Source of the DNA: Tetrastigma voinierianum
Lineage: Eukaryota > Streptophyta > Magnoliopsida > Vitales > Vitaceae
NCBI GenBank assembly: GCA_016808115.1
Contig: JAEQBH010009414.1
Location: 30,511 to 94,510, forward strand
Reading direction: 5' to 3'
Length of the DNA stretch: 64,000 nucleotides
Below, piece by piece: positions 32,159 through 43,558 of the stretch; the stretch's first letter is position 1; each line of letters begins with the position of its first letter. Made by a program: the position numbers and the translations under genes. The notes beneath the pieces were generated by a model that saw only the letters and a list, made by a program, of their open reading frames with translations, was not told the origin of the DNA and did not search any database.

Positions 32159-33978
32159 AAATATGCTTAACAATCCTACTAATTAATCTTAAGATGTAAC
32201 AGTCCTAATCAGATTAGAACACAAGAATTACAGAACTCAAAAATTTGATTCACGATGTAATCAAGCAGTCCTAATCTGTTAGAGCTTTTCTAAAAGCTGA
32301 ATCATTTTCGATTTTTGATTGATGTTGCAGACTTCATGCGAGGAAAAAAAGCAGAGATCACGTTATATCACATATAAAGAAATAAGTTTCACGAAGCGAC
32401 AAGTAGCTCACGATACCCTTTGAGAAATTGGAATCCGGCGATAAGAACACGCGACGAAATAAAAAAAAAATTAACAGGCGCATGGGATCAGCGGTTTTGA
32501 TGAAACTAAGCTTGATGAATCAAGAAATCAGAGTGAAACTAAGCAATGAATCCGAAAATCCGGATCTTACCTCTTGTAAAATGAGAATCCTTTTCAACTA
32601 GTGTGATTTGCTTGATCACACACATGTTTGAAACCTGACGAGGAACTCATACGTAAATGATCTAGTAACAGAGCCAAGGCGAGAAGCAGGTGTGCAAAAG
32701 CACCCTCTAAAGTATCCTGACCTGACTAATGGATGGGATGGATGTGCTAGCACCTTATGATAGGTCTTTGTCCCGTAAAACCAAGACACCTTAGTGTCTT
32801 CAAAACTCAAAATTCTTTCTCAAAAATGCCCACTTGAAAGAACCACCCCCTTTTAGATGATAAACCCCGTATTTATATCAAACCTCCCTAAACCATTTGT
32901 GTGATATAGAAAGGCAGAGGAATTTGAAGCAGGTTAATTGGCTTTATGATAATGGGCACAGGCGGAGCGCTGGGCTTAATCATGGGCTAAAGAGGAAACC
33001 TTTAACATCCCATTATAAGCTCATTCTTATGTGTGACCACCTTAGGTTCACTCGATATTGGCAGCCAGGAACTGAAGAATCATATTCTAAAGTCCACGAG
33101 TTATAATTGAAAGTCTCTGGCAGACATTATAACTACCAAAATCGAAATGAATTCGATGATGGAAAAATCTTACCATAGTATGATATTAGTCTTTGTCACC
33201 ACGATGTCTCGATTAAGTCTGAAAGCATGGATGAAGTCATCTTTTGCCACAGCTTAATCGTTTCTTGATTCTGATGAATTATTTAAACAAAATGATATTG
33301 ACCAACTCTATCGATCTCATTCGAGCATAACTATGCATTTCTCGAGTCTCGGTTATCAGAGGCGGAAATAGACATCTCCACTTTCGATTAAGAGCGGGAC
33401 AAATTCCTTCACTTCCTATCACTCACATTCCTCTACATGATTTCTGTACCCAACCATAGCTGTATTACCATCTGTTAAAGGCGTCATTGAGCTACGTCAA
33501 AGAGACACGAGGATCTCGTGTAGGAATCCATGGTAGATTAGAGATTCAGGAGGACTCGAGCCACCCTCTTCTTGGTAGGAATTGCAGTGACATGGCATGT
33601 AGTATTTCTCATAGTGGGTCGATTTAATAAGCATGAACTTTAACATGTATTTGTATTTTACGAGGTAACATCTTGTGTTCATGACCCGAGGAAAAGCGTG
33701 GTCAACTTTCTTAGAAAACATAATAGTCTTTACTTCATTATTATTCCCACAAATATTGATGGAGCCTTGGACTATTTGGGAATGTTCTTATGCCTTAAGG
33801 GTTTTACTATCCAAGTCACATACTTGATGACATAAAACACAGGAACAACTATTCAAGGATACGATTTTATCAAGTTAAACCAAAATTTAAAATAACAAGA
33901 TAAAATGATAAATGCCTCATGTATATAAACATAAAAATGTGATATATATGCCCAGTGGGCTAAAGCATATCACTAATA
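32159..33978. other. Repeat-derived non-coding stretch between two elements
   Basis: The first 130 bases continue the AGCAGTCC-type repeat seen left of the Athila-like element. From about 32300 to 33100 the minus strand looks like an LTR or promoter region (see the TATA-like site). I cannot name the family. From 33110 to 33978 nothing is recognised. Confidence 0.35.
32869..32880 (-). promoter_or_regulatory. TATA-like site of a possible minus-strand LTR
   Basis: On the minus strand GATATAAATACGGGG resembles a plant TATA box, followed by a leader with AAAGGGGGTGGTTC. Its context is repeat-like, so it may be a retrotransposon promoter. No coding region follows that I can recognise. Confidence 0.3.
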
Positions 33979-34374
33979 GTGAGTGAGTTTAGGAAGATAA
34001 GTTAGTTTCCTTTCTTGTTTTGGCCGAATATTTACTTTCCTTTGTATTTAGGAATTTTGTTTTCTTCTTCATACTTTATGGGCTTGTTTATAGGTGTGTT
34101 ATCCCCGTTTTCTTCAGTTTATGATTTATAATATTGAGAGTTAAATTTTATCTTTAGTTCTTGAAAGAACTCTTTGAACTTATTGGTTATTCGTGGCGTT
34201 CATCAAGATTTATCAATCGGATCTCCATCACCCATTGTGGCGTCCTCCTCACATACCAAGGTTCATGCTTGACATAGTGATAGATTAGTCATCCATCCCA
34301 AGCGAGGAACTGAGTGGTTCTTTCGAGAGATTAATTTGATCTGGTCTCATCATAAGTTGGTGTGGTTCGTATCA
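33979..34374 (+). repeat. 5' LTR of the short-LTR gypsy element
   Basis: It shares with 48850-49244 the phrases TTAGGAAGATAAGTTAGTT, TGTTTTGGCCGAATATTTAC, TTTCTTCAGTTTATGATTTA, TCTTGAAAGAACTCTTTGAAC, GGTTCTTTCGAGA and a TCGTATCATT end. The outer start is placed where similarity begins (GTGAG). No target duplication could be confirmed. Confidence 0.75.
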
Positions 34375-35320
34375 TTTGAAGTGTCGAGCAACATATTATA
34401 TTTTCTAGTTTGCCTATCTTTACGATTTTTGTCCGAATTCAACCTAGTCACTACTTTCATCCATTCGACTAAATTCCATCCCACCCCGATTCATTCTGAC
34501 TATTTTCTACTTCATCCCAAGTCCGATTTTCCTCATTCTTGATCAGATATAATTTTTTTTGCCTTCCTTCCTTTATATTAAACCGTACATCCCAAGTGAC
34601 CAAAAAAAAAAAAAAAAAAAAGGGAAAAAAAAAGAGGAGAAAAAAAAAAGAAGGAAAAGGATCTGGTGGGAAAAAAAAAGTTTGGTAGTTGAAAAAAAAA
34701 ATCCTTATAAGTTTATCATCATTCTAGTTGTTGGAAATCAAGTCACCACCATAGTATCAAAAAAAAAAAAAAAAATGAGGATTTTTTTTGGTGACCTTTT
34801 TGTTAGTGGCCCTAACCTTTGTTGCTTTAGTAAGACATGACTTTGGTTAATGCCACCAACCTGTCCTTCGATAGGTTTTTGACAGAATTTGAGGAAAAAA
34901 AATATGATTTGATTGATTAGATCCAAAAGAACCGAAAGATAGATTATGAGTGGAAAAAGGCAAGAGTGGTAGGAACATTAGAGTGAGAAAAAACCAAATA
35001 AATTGTGTGAAAATATGAGTTAAAGGAGTGAATCATTCTTTGAGTAAACCATGCGAGGGAGTGATTTGTGGGGTCCTATTGTTTTTCTAACCTTGTTTTG
35101 TAGTAATATGTCAAAAGCTGACGCGCATCCCGAAGAAGGTGTGATTGAGAATTGAAATGAAGTTCATTATGGAGGCCTTAATTAGCGAAGTAAAGAGAGG
35201 ATGTTTAAGGCTAAGTTGGAAAATTCCATGAGAGGGTAGAGCAAAGCTTGGAGTAGCTATAAAACCCTCCAACAGGGTGTAGAAAGGAGAGGCTTCTAAG
35301 AAAATGGGTGCAGGTAGAAG
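34375..35320 (+). other. 5' leader of the gypsy element with A-rich tracts
   Basis: Non-coding. Poly-A runs broken by GGG or GAGG lie at 34601-34700 and 34760-34776. The small Lys-rich frame here is low-complexity and is not claimed as a gene. Confidence 0.55.
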
Positions 35321-35329
35321 AAGAAGAAT

Positions 35330-35945
35330 TTGAAGGGGATGGTTTTGAGGACGAGATTGATCATAATTAAGTTGTTAGTGATAGATGGTATAGGGGAAGA
35401 CTTAGAGAAGCTAGGAATCGAGAAGAAAATAATTTGGGTAACATTAAAATGAAGATTCCATCGTTCCAAAGAAAGAATGACCCCGAGGCATATCTTGAGT
35501 GGGAGAGAAAGGTGGAGTTAGTTTTTGATTGTCATAATTATTCAGAAAATAAGAAGGTGAAGCTTGTTGTCATAAAGTTCTAGAATTATGCCACTTGGTG
35601 GCTAAAGTGGGACGACTAATTGTTGAATAAGAAAAGGAATAAGGAGCCAGCGGCGGAGACATGGGAAGAGATGAAGAGGGTGCGGAAGCGATTTGTCCCA
35701 ACTTACTACTATCGGGAATTGTACAACAAGTTGCAAAACTTGAGGCAAGGCAATCGTACTGTGGAGGATTATTATAAGGAGATGAAGGTTGCCAAGGCTA
35801 CAATGGCGAGGTTTCTGGTGGGTTTAAACCGGGAGGTTCAAAATGTGGTAGAATTACAACATTATGTGGAGGTAGAGGACATGGTGCATATATTTATCAA
35901 GATTGAGAATGAAATCGAGAGGGAAGTGTAGTAAAACACATTAAA
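35330..35945 (+). pseudogene. gag: Gypsy gag (retrotransposon gag domain)
   Basis: MKIPSFQRKNDPEAYLEWER with KVELVFDCHNYSENKKVKLV is the start of the Retrotrans_gag domain (about 35445-35570). The frame 35620-35931 continues with ETWEEMKRVRKRFVP, YYRELYNKLQNLRQGNRTVE, DYYKEMKVAKATMARFLVGL and VELQHYVEVEDMVHI. Three in-frame stops lie before 35620. A short stretch between KEMKVA and ATMARF is missing compared with relatives. It would form the capsid. Confidence 0.85.
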
Positions 35946-36090
35946 ACTAATCCAAGTTCATCCACTTGGAAGTCCAATCAATGGAGGAAGGAAGAGAAGC
36001 AACCCAACGCTAAGTCTAAAATGGAACAAAAACAAGAGGTGGCCAGGCCAAGGAAATTAAGGTAAATTCGATTCTTTCACTACTCGGAAT

Positions 36091-36150
36091 CATGATATTA
36101 AGTGTTTTAAATGCCAAGGCAGGGGTCATATAACAAGCCAATGTCCGAAC
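36091..36150 (+). pseudogene. gag: Gypsy gag zinc knuckle
   Basis: IKCFKCQGRGHITSQCPN has an intact CX2CX4HX4C zinc knuckle: Cys codons at 36103 and 36112, His at 36127, Cys at 36142. It binds the element RNA during packaging. This is one of the few undamaged motifs in the window. Confidence 0.9.
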
Positions 36151-36711
36151 AAAATAGTTATGGTGATGCTAGACAATGGTGAGATAGAAATAGACAATGA
36201 ATCGGATTGTGATTCTATGCCATCCTTAGAGGATGCCGATGATGAGGAGTACACTGCCCAAGGAGAATTGTTGGTGGCAAGGAGGGCTTTAAGTGTGCAA
36301 GCCAAGGATGATGACAAGGAGTAATGAGAGAACATTTTTCACACTAGGTGCCACGTCCAAAACAAGGAATGTAGCTTGATCATTGATGGTGGGAGTTGCA
36401 CTAATGTCGCTAGCACAACCTTGGTGGAGAAACTAGGGCTACCAACAATTAAGCATCCTCGACCTTATAAATTACAATGGTTGAATGATAGTGCGGAGGT
36501 AACGGTGAATAAACAAGTGTTAATTTCTTTTCGCATTGGAAAATACGATGATGAGGTTTTGTGTGATGTAGTTCTGATGCAAGCTGGACACTTGTTATTA
36601 GGAAGACCATGTCAATTTGATAGGAAAGTTAAGCATGATGGCTTCACCAACAAGCATTCATTCGTGCACAACCAACGGACGATCACTCTTGTCCCTTTGA
36701 CACCAAATTAG
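36151..36711 (+). pseudogene. pol: Gypsy aspartic protease
   Basis: After an acidic linker (SDCDSMPSLEDADDEEYTAQ, then ARRALSVQAKDDDKE and stops at about 36325) the frame 36376-36711 reads MIIDGGSCTNVASTTLVEKL, then HPRPYKLQWLNDS, LISFRIGKYDDEVLCDVV, HLLLGRPCQFDRKV and HDGFTNKHSF. The active site reads D-G-G where D-S/T-G is usual, as in many gypsy copies of this family. The domain is complete and open over 111 codons. Confidence 0.85.
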
Positions 36712-37040
36712 GTTTATGAAGATAAAGTGAGGTTGCAAAAAGAGAGTGAACAAAAGAAAAAGAGTGAAAAAGAGAGTGAGCAAAAGAAAGAGAGTGAGAA
36801 AAATAAATTGATAAAAAATTTAAGAGAAAAAAGAGAAAGAGATCGAAAAAAATGAGAGAGAAAAAGGGGCAGAATTGAATGATGGGAGAAAAATAGAGAG
36901 AAAAACCAATTTCTATGCAAAGGCAAGTGAGGTTAAGAGAACATTGTTCTTAAACAAGCCTATGATTGTACTTTTGTACAAAGAGACACTTTTTAACACT
37001 AACCAACTTGACACTTCATTGCCTAGTTCAATTGTCTCTC
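36712..37040 (+). other. Low-complexity linker between protease and RT
   Basis: A GAGAAAAAGAGAGTGAGCAAAAG-type purine-rich repeat (about 36735-36900) encodes a Lys/Glu/Ser-rich linker on the plus strand. The sequence then resumes the pol text (RTLFLNKPMIVLLYKETLF). Confidence 0.6.
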
Positions 37041-37500
37041 TTTTGTAGGAATTTGAGGATGTCTTTCGTAAGGAAATTCCAAAGGGGGTTACCTCTTATC
37101 CGATGGATCAAACATCAAATTGATTTTGTGTTTGAGAATTAAACCATTCAAAGCAGAAACCCTTATAGGAGTAATCCCAAGGAGACAAAGGAACTCCAAA
37201 ATCAAGTTCATGAATTAATGGAAAAGGGGTACGTGAGGGAAAGCATGAGTCCATGAGCCATTTCGATGATTTTGGTTCCTAAGAAGGATGGGATGTGGAG
37301 TATGTGTGTTGATTTCCTAGCCATCAATGACAAAACAATAAAGTATCGTCATCCCATTCCTCGGTCAGATGATATGTTTGATGAGTTACATGGTTCTTTT
37401 CCAAAATTGATTTGAAAAGTGGATACCATCAAATTAGAATGAAAGAAGGTGATGAATGGAAAACTGTTTTCAAAACAAAATATGGTTTATATGAGTGGTT
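37041..37500 (+). pseudogene. pol: Gypsy reverse transcriptase, first half
   Basis: DVFRKEIPKGV, HQIDFVFEN, NPYRSNPKETKELQNQVHEL, MEKGYVRESMSP, VPKKDGMWSMCVDFLAIND, KYRHPIPRSDDMFDELHGS, SKIDLKSGYHQIRMKEGDEW and KTKYGLYEW follow in order with several frameshifts. The DLKSGYHQ block with a catalytic Asp is present. The domain is cut after the Trp codon at 37496-37498 by the solo LTR. Confidence 0.9.
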
Positions 37501-40500
37501 TGTGATGCCCAAAGCAGGGATTTGTTGACTGACCGTCGGCAGGAAGCATGGGTGTTGGTATTTGGAAGTCTATGTTGTTGTGTCACAGCTATCGTGACCC
37601 ATAATTTAAGAAAAATAGGATAGAGTCTCCTTTGTACAGGGAGCTCTACCTAAAATACAACCTGTAGGATATACAATAACATGACCCATCCAGGGCCCAA
37701 TATAATACAATGATCGCAAAGGATCCATTTATGAGTAAAAGTGGTATTAGAGACCATTATCCATACTCATTTAGAACATATGAAATTACAATTTAAAAGC
37801 AGTCCTATAAGAATTTGAGTACAGATTCTTTACCCACCAAGAAATACAAGCTAGAACTAGTTTGTTTTGAGCATCTTTACAAAAACTAATACAAAGCCAC
37901 AACCCGACTTTTTTCACAATTGCGGCCTTGAGTGAGCGCTGTGCATCGGTGTACTCCACATTACGAAATGGGGTCCCAGTAAAGGTGTTATTGATGGGTA
38001 ACTCTGAGGGCACACTCCTACCTAAGTGCACATCTGATAGTCATGTTCTAATTCACATTCACATTCAGTAAAAACATGCAATTTCAACTATGGAATCCCC
38101 TACATGCCATGAAATGAGATGAGACTTCGATCATGTACCATGCACGAGTCCCTTCTTGGCTCCCTCTTACCCTAGCCTTCTTGACTCTTTTACCATGCGT
38201 CAAAGTGTGATAAAACCCATCATTTGTGGATTCACATCAATGATCATTTTACAAAAAAATTCATTTGTTTTCAAACTAAAAGCTTTTTGGATATTTTTAC
38301 TCAATGATCATTTATATTCAAAATCATGAATCTTTTTTGTTGAGTAGCAATTTCCAGTCCACGAGGCGAGCTTCTGAAGCCTTCCTACACTTTCACAAGC
38401 TTTCATCGCTAGACACATACGTAAAACAAAAAATAAGAGGGATTTCACCCGAGGGGGTATCTATCCTTACTTGTTATTACCCGACACATATTTTCATTTT
38501 TCGTTTCCATTTTAACCGTGCGACCTTGTTGGATGTTCTCCCATCGTCCCAAGAGCCTTGAATCAAACACGAAACAGGTGTTGATTATAAACATGCATAA
38601 CACATATTTCATCGTTGTCCCGTGTATGCAATGCGATGTGCCATTTCATGCTATACCATGTCACATATACAATGAATGCTATGGACAATTCTAATCATGC
38701 ACATAATATCACCCACATGCATCATGGACAATTATATCGATCACCATAAAATTTCCAAAACGACCACATTTCATCAGAAACATATTTGAACACACATGCT
38801 CAGCATCCATCAAGTCATCACAAATCAAGCAATGACATACTTTATCCTCACAGGCGGGATTGTGACATAACATGTCTAGAAGTAGCATACAAACAAGCCA
38901 TGCATTGGCCTTATCCACTCCCTGAAACTCATCACATGTCATTTAGGATGGACCCACATATTGACCTCGAATCAATTACCACTAAGCATGTAACTCAAAC
39001 TCAAGCAATGACAACTTGATCCTCAAGACCAGTTGTGGCATAGAGATGCCCACAAAACATTCCACACAACAAGCCATAATAGGCCATAGAATAGTTTTGA
39101 ATCAATTCAGAAACTAGTCCACGATAATCCACAAAATTTGGACCTGAACTGTTAAAGCAACCTAAGCTATAGTAGTCCTAGGAAATGGACCATAACTTGA
39201 GCTGTATAGGTCCAATTTGGGTGATTCAAAAGCCTACATCAAGTTTAAAAATGAATCTATAATTCCCATGGACAACACTAGTCCAAATTCCCTATTTTTC
39301 CTAACTGGAAATCAGTCCCAAAATCTAGACAGTGTATGGGGTCAAAATAGGGCAGCCTATAGCAGTCCCAGAAAATAGACCATAACTCGAGCTATAGAGG
39401 TCCAATTCGGGTAATTCAAAATCATAACCTCATGTTCACAACTTCAGCTACAATTGTCATGAAAGATACTAGTCCAAATTACCTCTTTTTCTTAACCAAA
39501 AATTAGTCCCAAAACCTAGACACAAATAATTAACAGCCTAAGCTATGACAATTTTAGAAATTAAATGGACCATAACTTAAGCTATAGAGGTCCAATTTGG
39601 GTAATTCATAAGCCTAACCTCAAGTTTACAATTTCAGCTACAATTGTCATGAAGGACACTAGTCCAAATTCCCTCTTTTTCTAATCGAAAATCAGCCCCA
39701 AAAGCTGGACATCATAAAGGGTCAAAACAGGGCACTATTTCCTCATCCCAAAATTTTTCCAAATAGCCCTTGAGGGTAAAAAAAGGCCAAACAGCCCCTT
39801 AGGGCATAAAACACAACCAAACAACCCTTAGAGTGGAAAATAAACCAAAGTAGGAAGAATCCCTATCTGTTGGAGCGTAGAAGAAACTCTAGGAAGTCCC
39901 CGTGGACACTTCCTAAACCCGAAGCCTTTTATTTCCCGAACTCCTTGCTTGATTCCTCAGCGAAATCCCGTGTTTTCAGTACCCATGCGTAGCCCTCATC
40001 GAGTAGATGAACTTTCGTTCTTAGCCTGACGAAACCGGTCTCCATAGATTGTAGAGAGAAGGTGGAGTCTCTCTCTCATTTATCCCTTCTCTCACGTTTT
40101 CTACAGAAAAATGAGCTCTTTGGTCTCCAAAAAATGATTTTTTTACATTAACTTAAGTGTTAAAGACTTGGCCCACATCGAGCCATGTGTCCGCGACTTG
40201 TGCAAGTCGTTTACCTTCGAGAATGATTTATTTGTTTTGGTTTAAGAAGTTTAATTTATTTTAAAATGAACTTTTTCGTAATTTATTTTCCATTTTGAGA
40301 TTTTTTTATCAAAATCACATTTTTGGGGTTCATCGGACTGTTGCCACAGAAAACATAATCTAGCGTCTCGAAATTCAACGAAATTCGTCTCGGTAACTAG
40401 ATTTCGTAAGAAGAATCCAACAAAGAGCTCTGTTTCGTCATCCGAGGTCTGAAAAAAAATTACAGTTTTGCAACTTATATACTAGTGGTAATTTACCATT

Positions 40501-40547
40501 TTGCACTTTTTTGGAAAAATTAAAATTTACCTAGGTTTTACATGGTT
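37496..40547 (-). mobile_element. 3-kb solo LTR inside the RT, with perfect target duplication
   Basis: The LTR is 37501-40542. On the minus strand it starts TGTAAAACCTAGG (40542), like the LTRs at 53431 and 62447 (TGTAAAACTCGAG), followed by AAAATGGTAAAT. It ends GGGCATCACA (37501). It is bracketed by TGGTT at 37496-37500 and TGGTT at 40543-40547, an exact 5-bp duplication. RT reads on after the right copy. No internal domains are seen, so it is a solo LTR. A purine/pyrimidine leader (AGAGAGAAGGTGGAGTCTCTCTC, about 40050-40072) matches the same region of the other chromovirus LTRs. Confidence 0.85.
39161..39735. repeat. Three tandem ~190 bp repeats in the solo LTR
   Basis: Copies begin near 39161, 39353 and 39535. 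Each carries GCCTA(A)GCTAT, GACCATAACT(T/C)GAGCTATA, GAGGTCCAATT.GGGT.ATTCA, ACTAGTCCAAATT and CCCAAAA.CT.GACA. Short blocks of CACATTT and CATGCAC type upstream (38600-39020) are less regular. Confidence 0.85.
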
Positions 40548-40865
40548 AGTTATGCCTTTTGGGTTATCTAATGCACCTAGAACTTTCATGAGGAATTAAT
40601 CGACCATATTTTGCTTGTTTTCATTGGGAAATTTGTGGTTGTCTATATTTATGATATCCTCATTTATAGTAAGAACTTAGATGATCATTTGATTAATTTA
40701 AAATCTGTTTTGGATGTGCTTCAAAAAGAATGATTGTTTGCTAACCTTAAGAAGTTCAAAATTTTAATCGATAGGCTTGTGTTTCTTGGTTTTGTTGTTA
40801 GTGCACAAGGAATACAGGTTGATGAAGAGAAGGTTTGTGCTATTCAAAATGGCCAAGTTTGACAA
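40548..40865 (+). pseudogene. pol: Gypsy reverse transcriptase, second half
   Basis: It resumes with VMPFGLSNAP and TFMRN (40550-40590), then GKFVVVYIYDILIYS (about 40627-40670), SVLDVLQKE, and LVFLGFVVSAQGIQVDEEKV (about 40780-40835). The YFDD-type catalytic box reads YIYD, so a catalytic Asp is lost. Frameshifts and stops are present. Confidence 0.85.
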
Positions 40866-41460
40866 GTGTAAGTAAAGTTCGAAGTTTTCATGGACTTGCT
40901 AGTTTTTACTGGTGATTTGTGAAAGACTTTAGTTGCATAGTTGCATCGATAACCAAAGTCATCAAGAAGGATGTTGGGTTTAAGAGCAAGAAAAAACATT
41001 CCATTTGATCAAGGAAAAACTAACTCATGCTCCTTTACTTGCTTTATCTAACTTTGCGAGAATTTCGAGGTTGAATGTGATGCTTCAGGTTAGGTATTGG
41101 CATAGTTCTTATGCGAAGGACATGTGCATATTTACAGCTAAAGTGGGGTAGCCACTGAAATACCTAGCATGAAAGTTGTATGTATTGGTTCAGGCCTTGA
41201 AAACTTGGCAACATTATCTTTGGCCTAAGGAATTTGTAATTCACACCGACCACGATTAGTTGAAGCATTGGAAAGGTCAACACAAGTGGAATTAGAGACA
41301 TGCACGATGGATGGAGTTTGTAGAAACATTTCCATATGTCATCCATTACAAACAAGGTAAGGAAAACATTGTTGCCGATGCATATTCACGGAGGTATGTC
41401 CTAATCTCTACTCTTTATGCAAAATTGCTTGGTTTTGAACACATTAAAAAATTGTAACCT
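40866..41460 (+). pseudogene. pol: Gypsy RNase H domain
   Basis: VRSFHGLASFYW.FVKDFS and KVIKKDVGFKS form the connection; a damaged DASG region follows near 41070-41090. QALKTWQHYLWPKEFVIHTD is at about 41190-41250, then RWMEFVETFPYVIHYKQGKE and NIVADAYSRRYV (about 41300-41400). One catalytic Asp block (HTDH) and the C-terminal ADA.SRR block remain. The domain would remove the RNA from the RNA-DNA hybrid. Confidence 0.8.
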
Positions 41461-42136
41461 TTGGACTAAGATTTTAGTGAATAATATGCTTGTTGTGAAA
41501 AGGCAGCCCACGACAAGTTCTTTAGGCATGATGGATTCTTGTCTCGAGAAAATAAGTTATGCATTCCTAATAGTTCCATTCGGGATTTGTTAGTGAGGGA
41601 ATCTCATGGTGGAGGATTGATGGGACATTTTGGGGTAGATAAGACTTTAGGGGTTTTGCAAGACCACTTTTATTGGCCTCGCAGGCAAGATGTTGAAAAG
41701 GAGAGAATTTGTGGGAGGTGTATCACATGTAGGCAAGCTAAATCTCGAATGCAACCCCATGGTTTTTACACAACACTTCCTATTCCTAGTGAACCTTGGA
41801 TTGTTCAATGGCCTTTGTGATGGAGTGCTAGAATTGAGCGTGGCGGGGATTCTAGTTTTGTGGTTATGGATAGGTTTTCAAAGATGGCCCATTTTTATCA
41901 AAGTACCCTGAAATGGATGATCGTCTCATGTCACTGATATGTTCTTTAGGGAGGTTGTGAGATTGCATGGTATGCTGGAGTCGGTGTTTCGGATAGAGAT
42001 GCTAAATTCTTGAGTTACTTTTGGAAGACCTTGTGGTGTAAGTTAGGAGCCCAGAGGCTATTGTTTTCTCTTACTTGTCATCCTGGCTTGGAGTAATTGA
42101 CAGGGGTAGTGAATAGAACTGTTTACTTTGTGAGAG
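41461..42136 (+). pseudogene. pol: Gypsy integrase, first part
   Basis: KLCIPNSSIRDLLVRESHGG with GLMGHFGVDKTLGVLQDHFY and CGRCITCRQAKSRMQPHG give the zinc-binding HHCC domain (His at about 41605 and 41629; Cys pairs at about 41713 and 41722-41731). The core follows: DSSFVVMDRFSKMAHF with the first Asp region damaged, SDRDAKFLSYFWKTLW with the second Asp (about 41990-42035), and CHPG..E.TGVVNRTV. The frame 41539-41820 is open over 93 codons. The domain is cut at 42136 by the Athila-like insertion. Confidence 0.85.
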
Positions 42137-43558
42137 TGATTAGGTGTGTGGGTGATGGGAATCGACAAAATTTATATCCCTAAGTTCCTCCTAACTGCTT
42201 AGTATGAAACTCTTTGCAATATAATGGTCTAGGGTCGAACACAGGGATGGGTTTTCTTCGTACAAATGATTTAAGTGAAGTCAAAAATGGTGAATTTGGT
42301 TTGGATTTTAAGGTGGTGATAAAATTAGGGGGTGTAATGGTTGGCAAACTAAAATTTAAATAAAATAAAATGCAAGAGAAGTCTCCTTAAAATGTCGGCT
42401 CTTTGGATTTGGGTTCTAAAGGTCATTGAGAGGTCCTCAGGTCATTTCCTCGCGTTGGGGAGGATGACATATAGTCATCTCCCAAACCGGATCTTCATTT
42501 AGCTATAAAACCTAACACAAAATAATTTTCCTTTTGAAAGATGGTGTTTGCGGCGACGTGGTCATCGACCAGTGAAGAACAATTCTCCGCTACTCGCACT
42601 TACAATGATTAATGGGGTAACTAATGAATCTCGGTGGATCTAGCAATAAGCATCACTGAACCTGGAATTACGAGCCAAGATGCATTCGAGTGAATCTGAG
42701 ATTTAAACCTAGAGTTCAAAGGAAACAAAAGCGCCATTGCATACTGAGTGAAGCGGGGGGAACCTCAATGACCTTTAGATCTTGCACGCGACCTTGCGAG
42801 GAGGAAGGGCCTTAGCGAACATCCTGCAGGTTGTCATCCTCGGAGGTGTGTTTAACAGCTTAGAAAAGAGAGAAAGTAAGAGAGAGTGGAAAGAAAAGAA
42901 AGAGCGGGAAACGGGGTGAAAGCTTCCCGAAAATTTATTGCGATGTTGTTGATTGATGTTTCTGAGCCTTGATACAAAGCATATAGTGTGCGGAAGCCCG
43001 AGGAAATTACAAAACAAACCAAAACAAAGGCTATTACAAGGGTAGAAAGGAAAAACCAAAGCAGTCGTTTGGATCAAAAAGCGAGGAAGCGAAGAATTTC
43101 GCTATGCACGGTGATTTTCGCTATGATGAAAGAATTTACGCTATCATGGCGGAATTTAGCCATAGCGAAATTTTAAGCTTCTTAGAAATTTTAAGCTATG
43201 AGCTGCGAAAATTTAATACCGTGCGAAAATTTATTTATGCCATAAGCGAAAATTACTTGCATTTTCCTCCTCCATCCTCCGAAACACTTTATTTCTTCTA
43301 TTTTATGCTCTTCTTTCCTCTTGGTCTCAGATTTATGATGTTGAGTTTATTTCGGTTGCCCTGCATGTTTGGATCGACTCGACAATTTTGGCATGATGCT
43401 TCATGAAAACTGCTAAATTTGCCACAAAATATGATCGGTAGTACAATAGGGACACAGAACATGTCAATTGGGTTCAAATTATAACAATTAGTACATAAAA
43501 GTGCTCAAGAACCTATATTAAAAATAGGGCTCAAAATAGCACTTTTGGGTACTAATCC
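42137..43558 (-). repeat. 3' LTR of the nested Athila-like element
   Basis: Parallel to 47066-48508 over its length: AACACAGGGATGGGTTTTC and TTCGTACAAATGATTTAAGT (about 42240-42280), AGATTTAAACC, the CT/GA leader AGAGAAAGTAAGAGAGAGTG (about 42868-42888), the palindrome zone at 43095-43255 and TTTTGGGTACTAATC at the end. The first base of the LTR start is mutated (GGATTAGT). Confidence 0.8.

Noticed and set aside
34559..34840. Lys/Glu-rich small protein
   Set aside because: It is translated poly-A and GAAAAA tracts in the gypsy leader.
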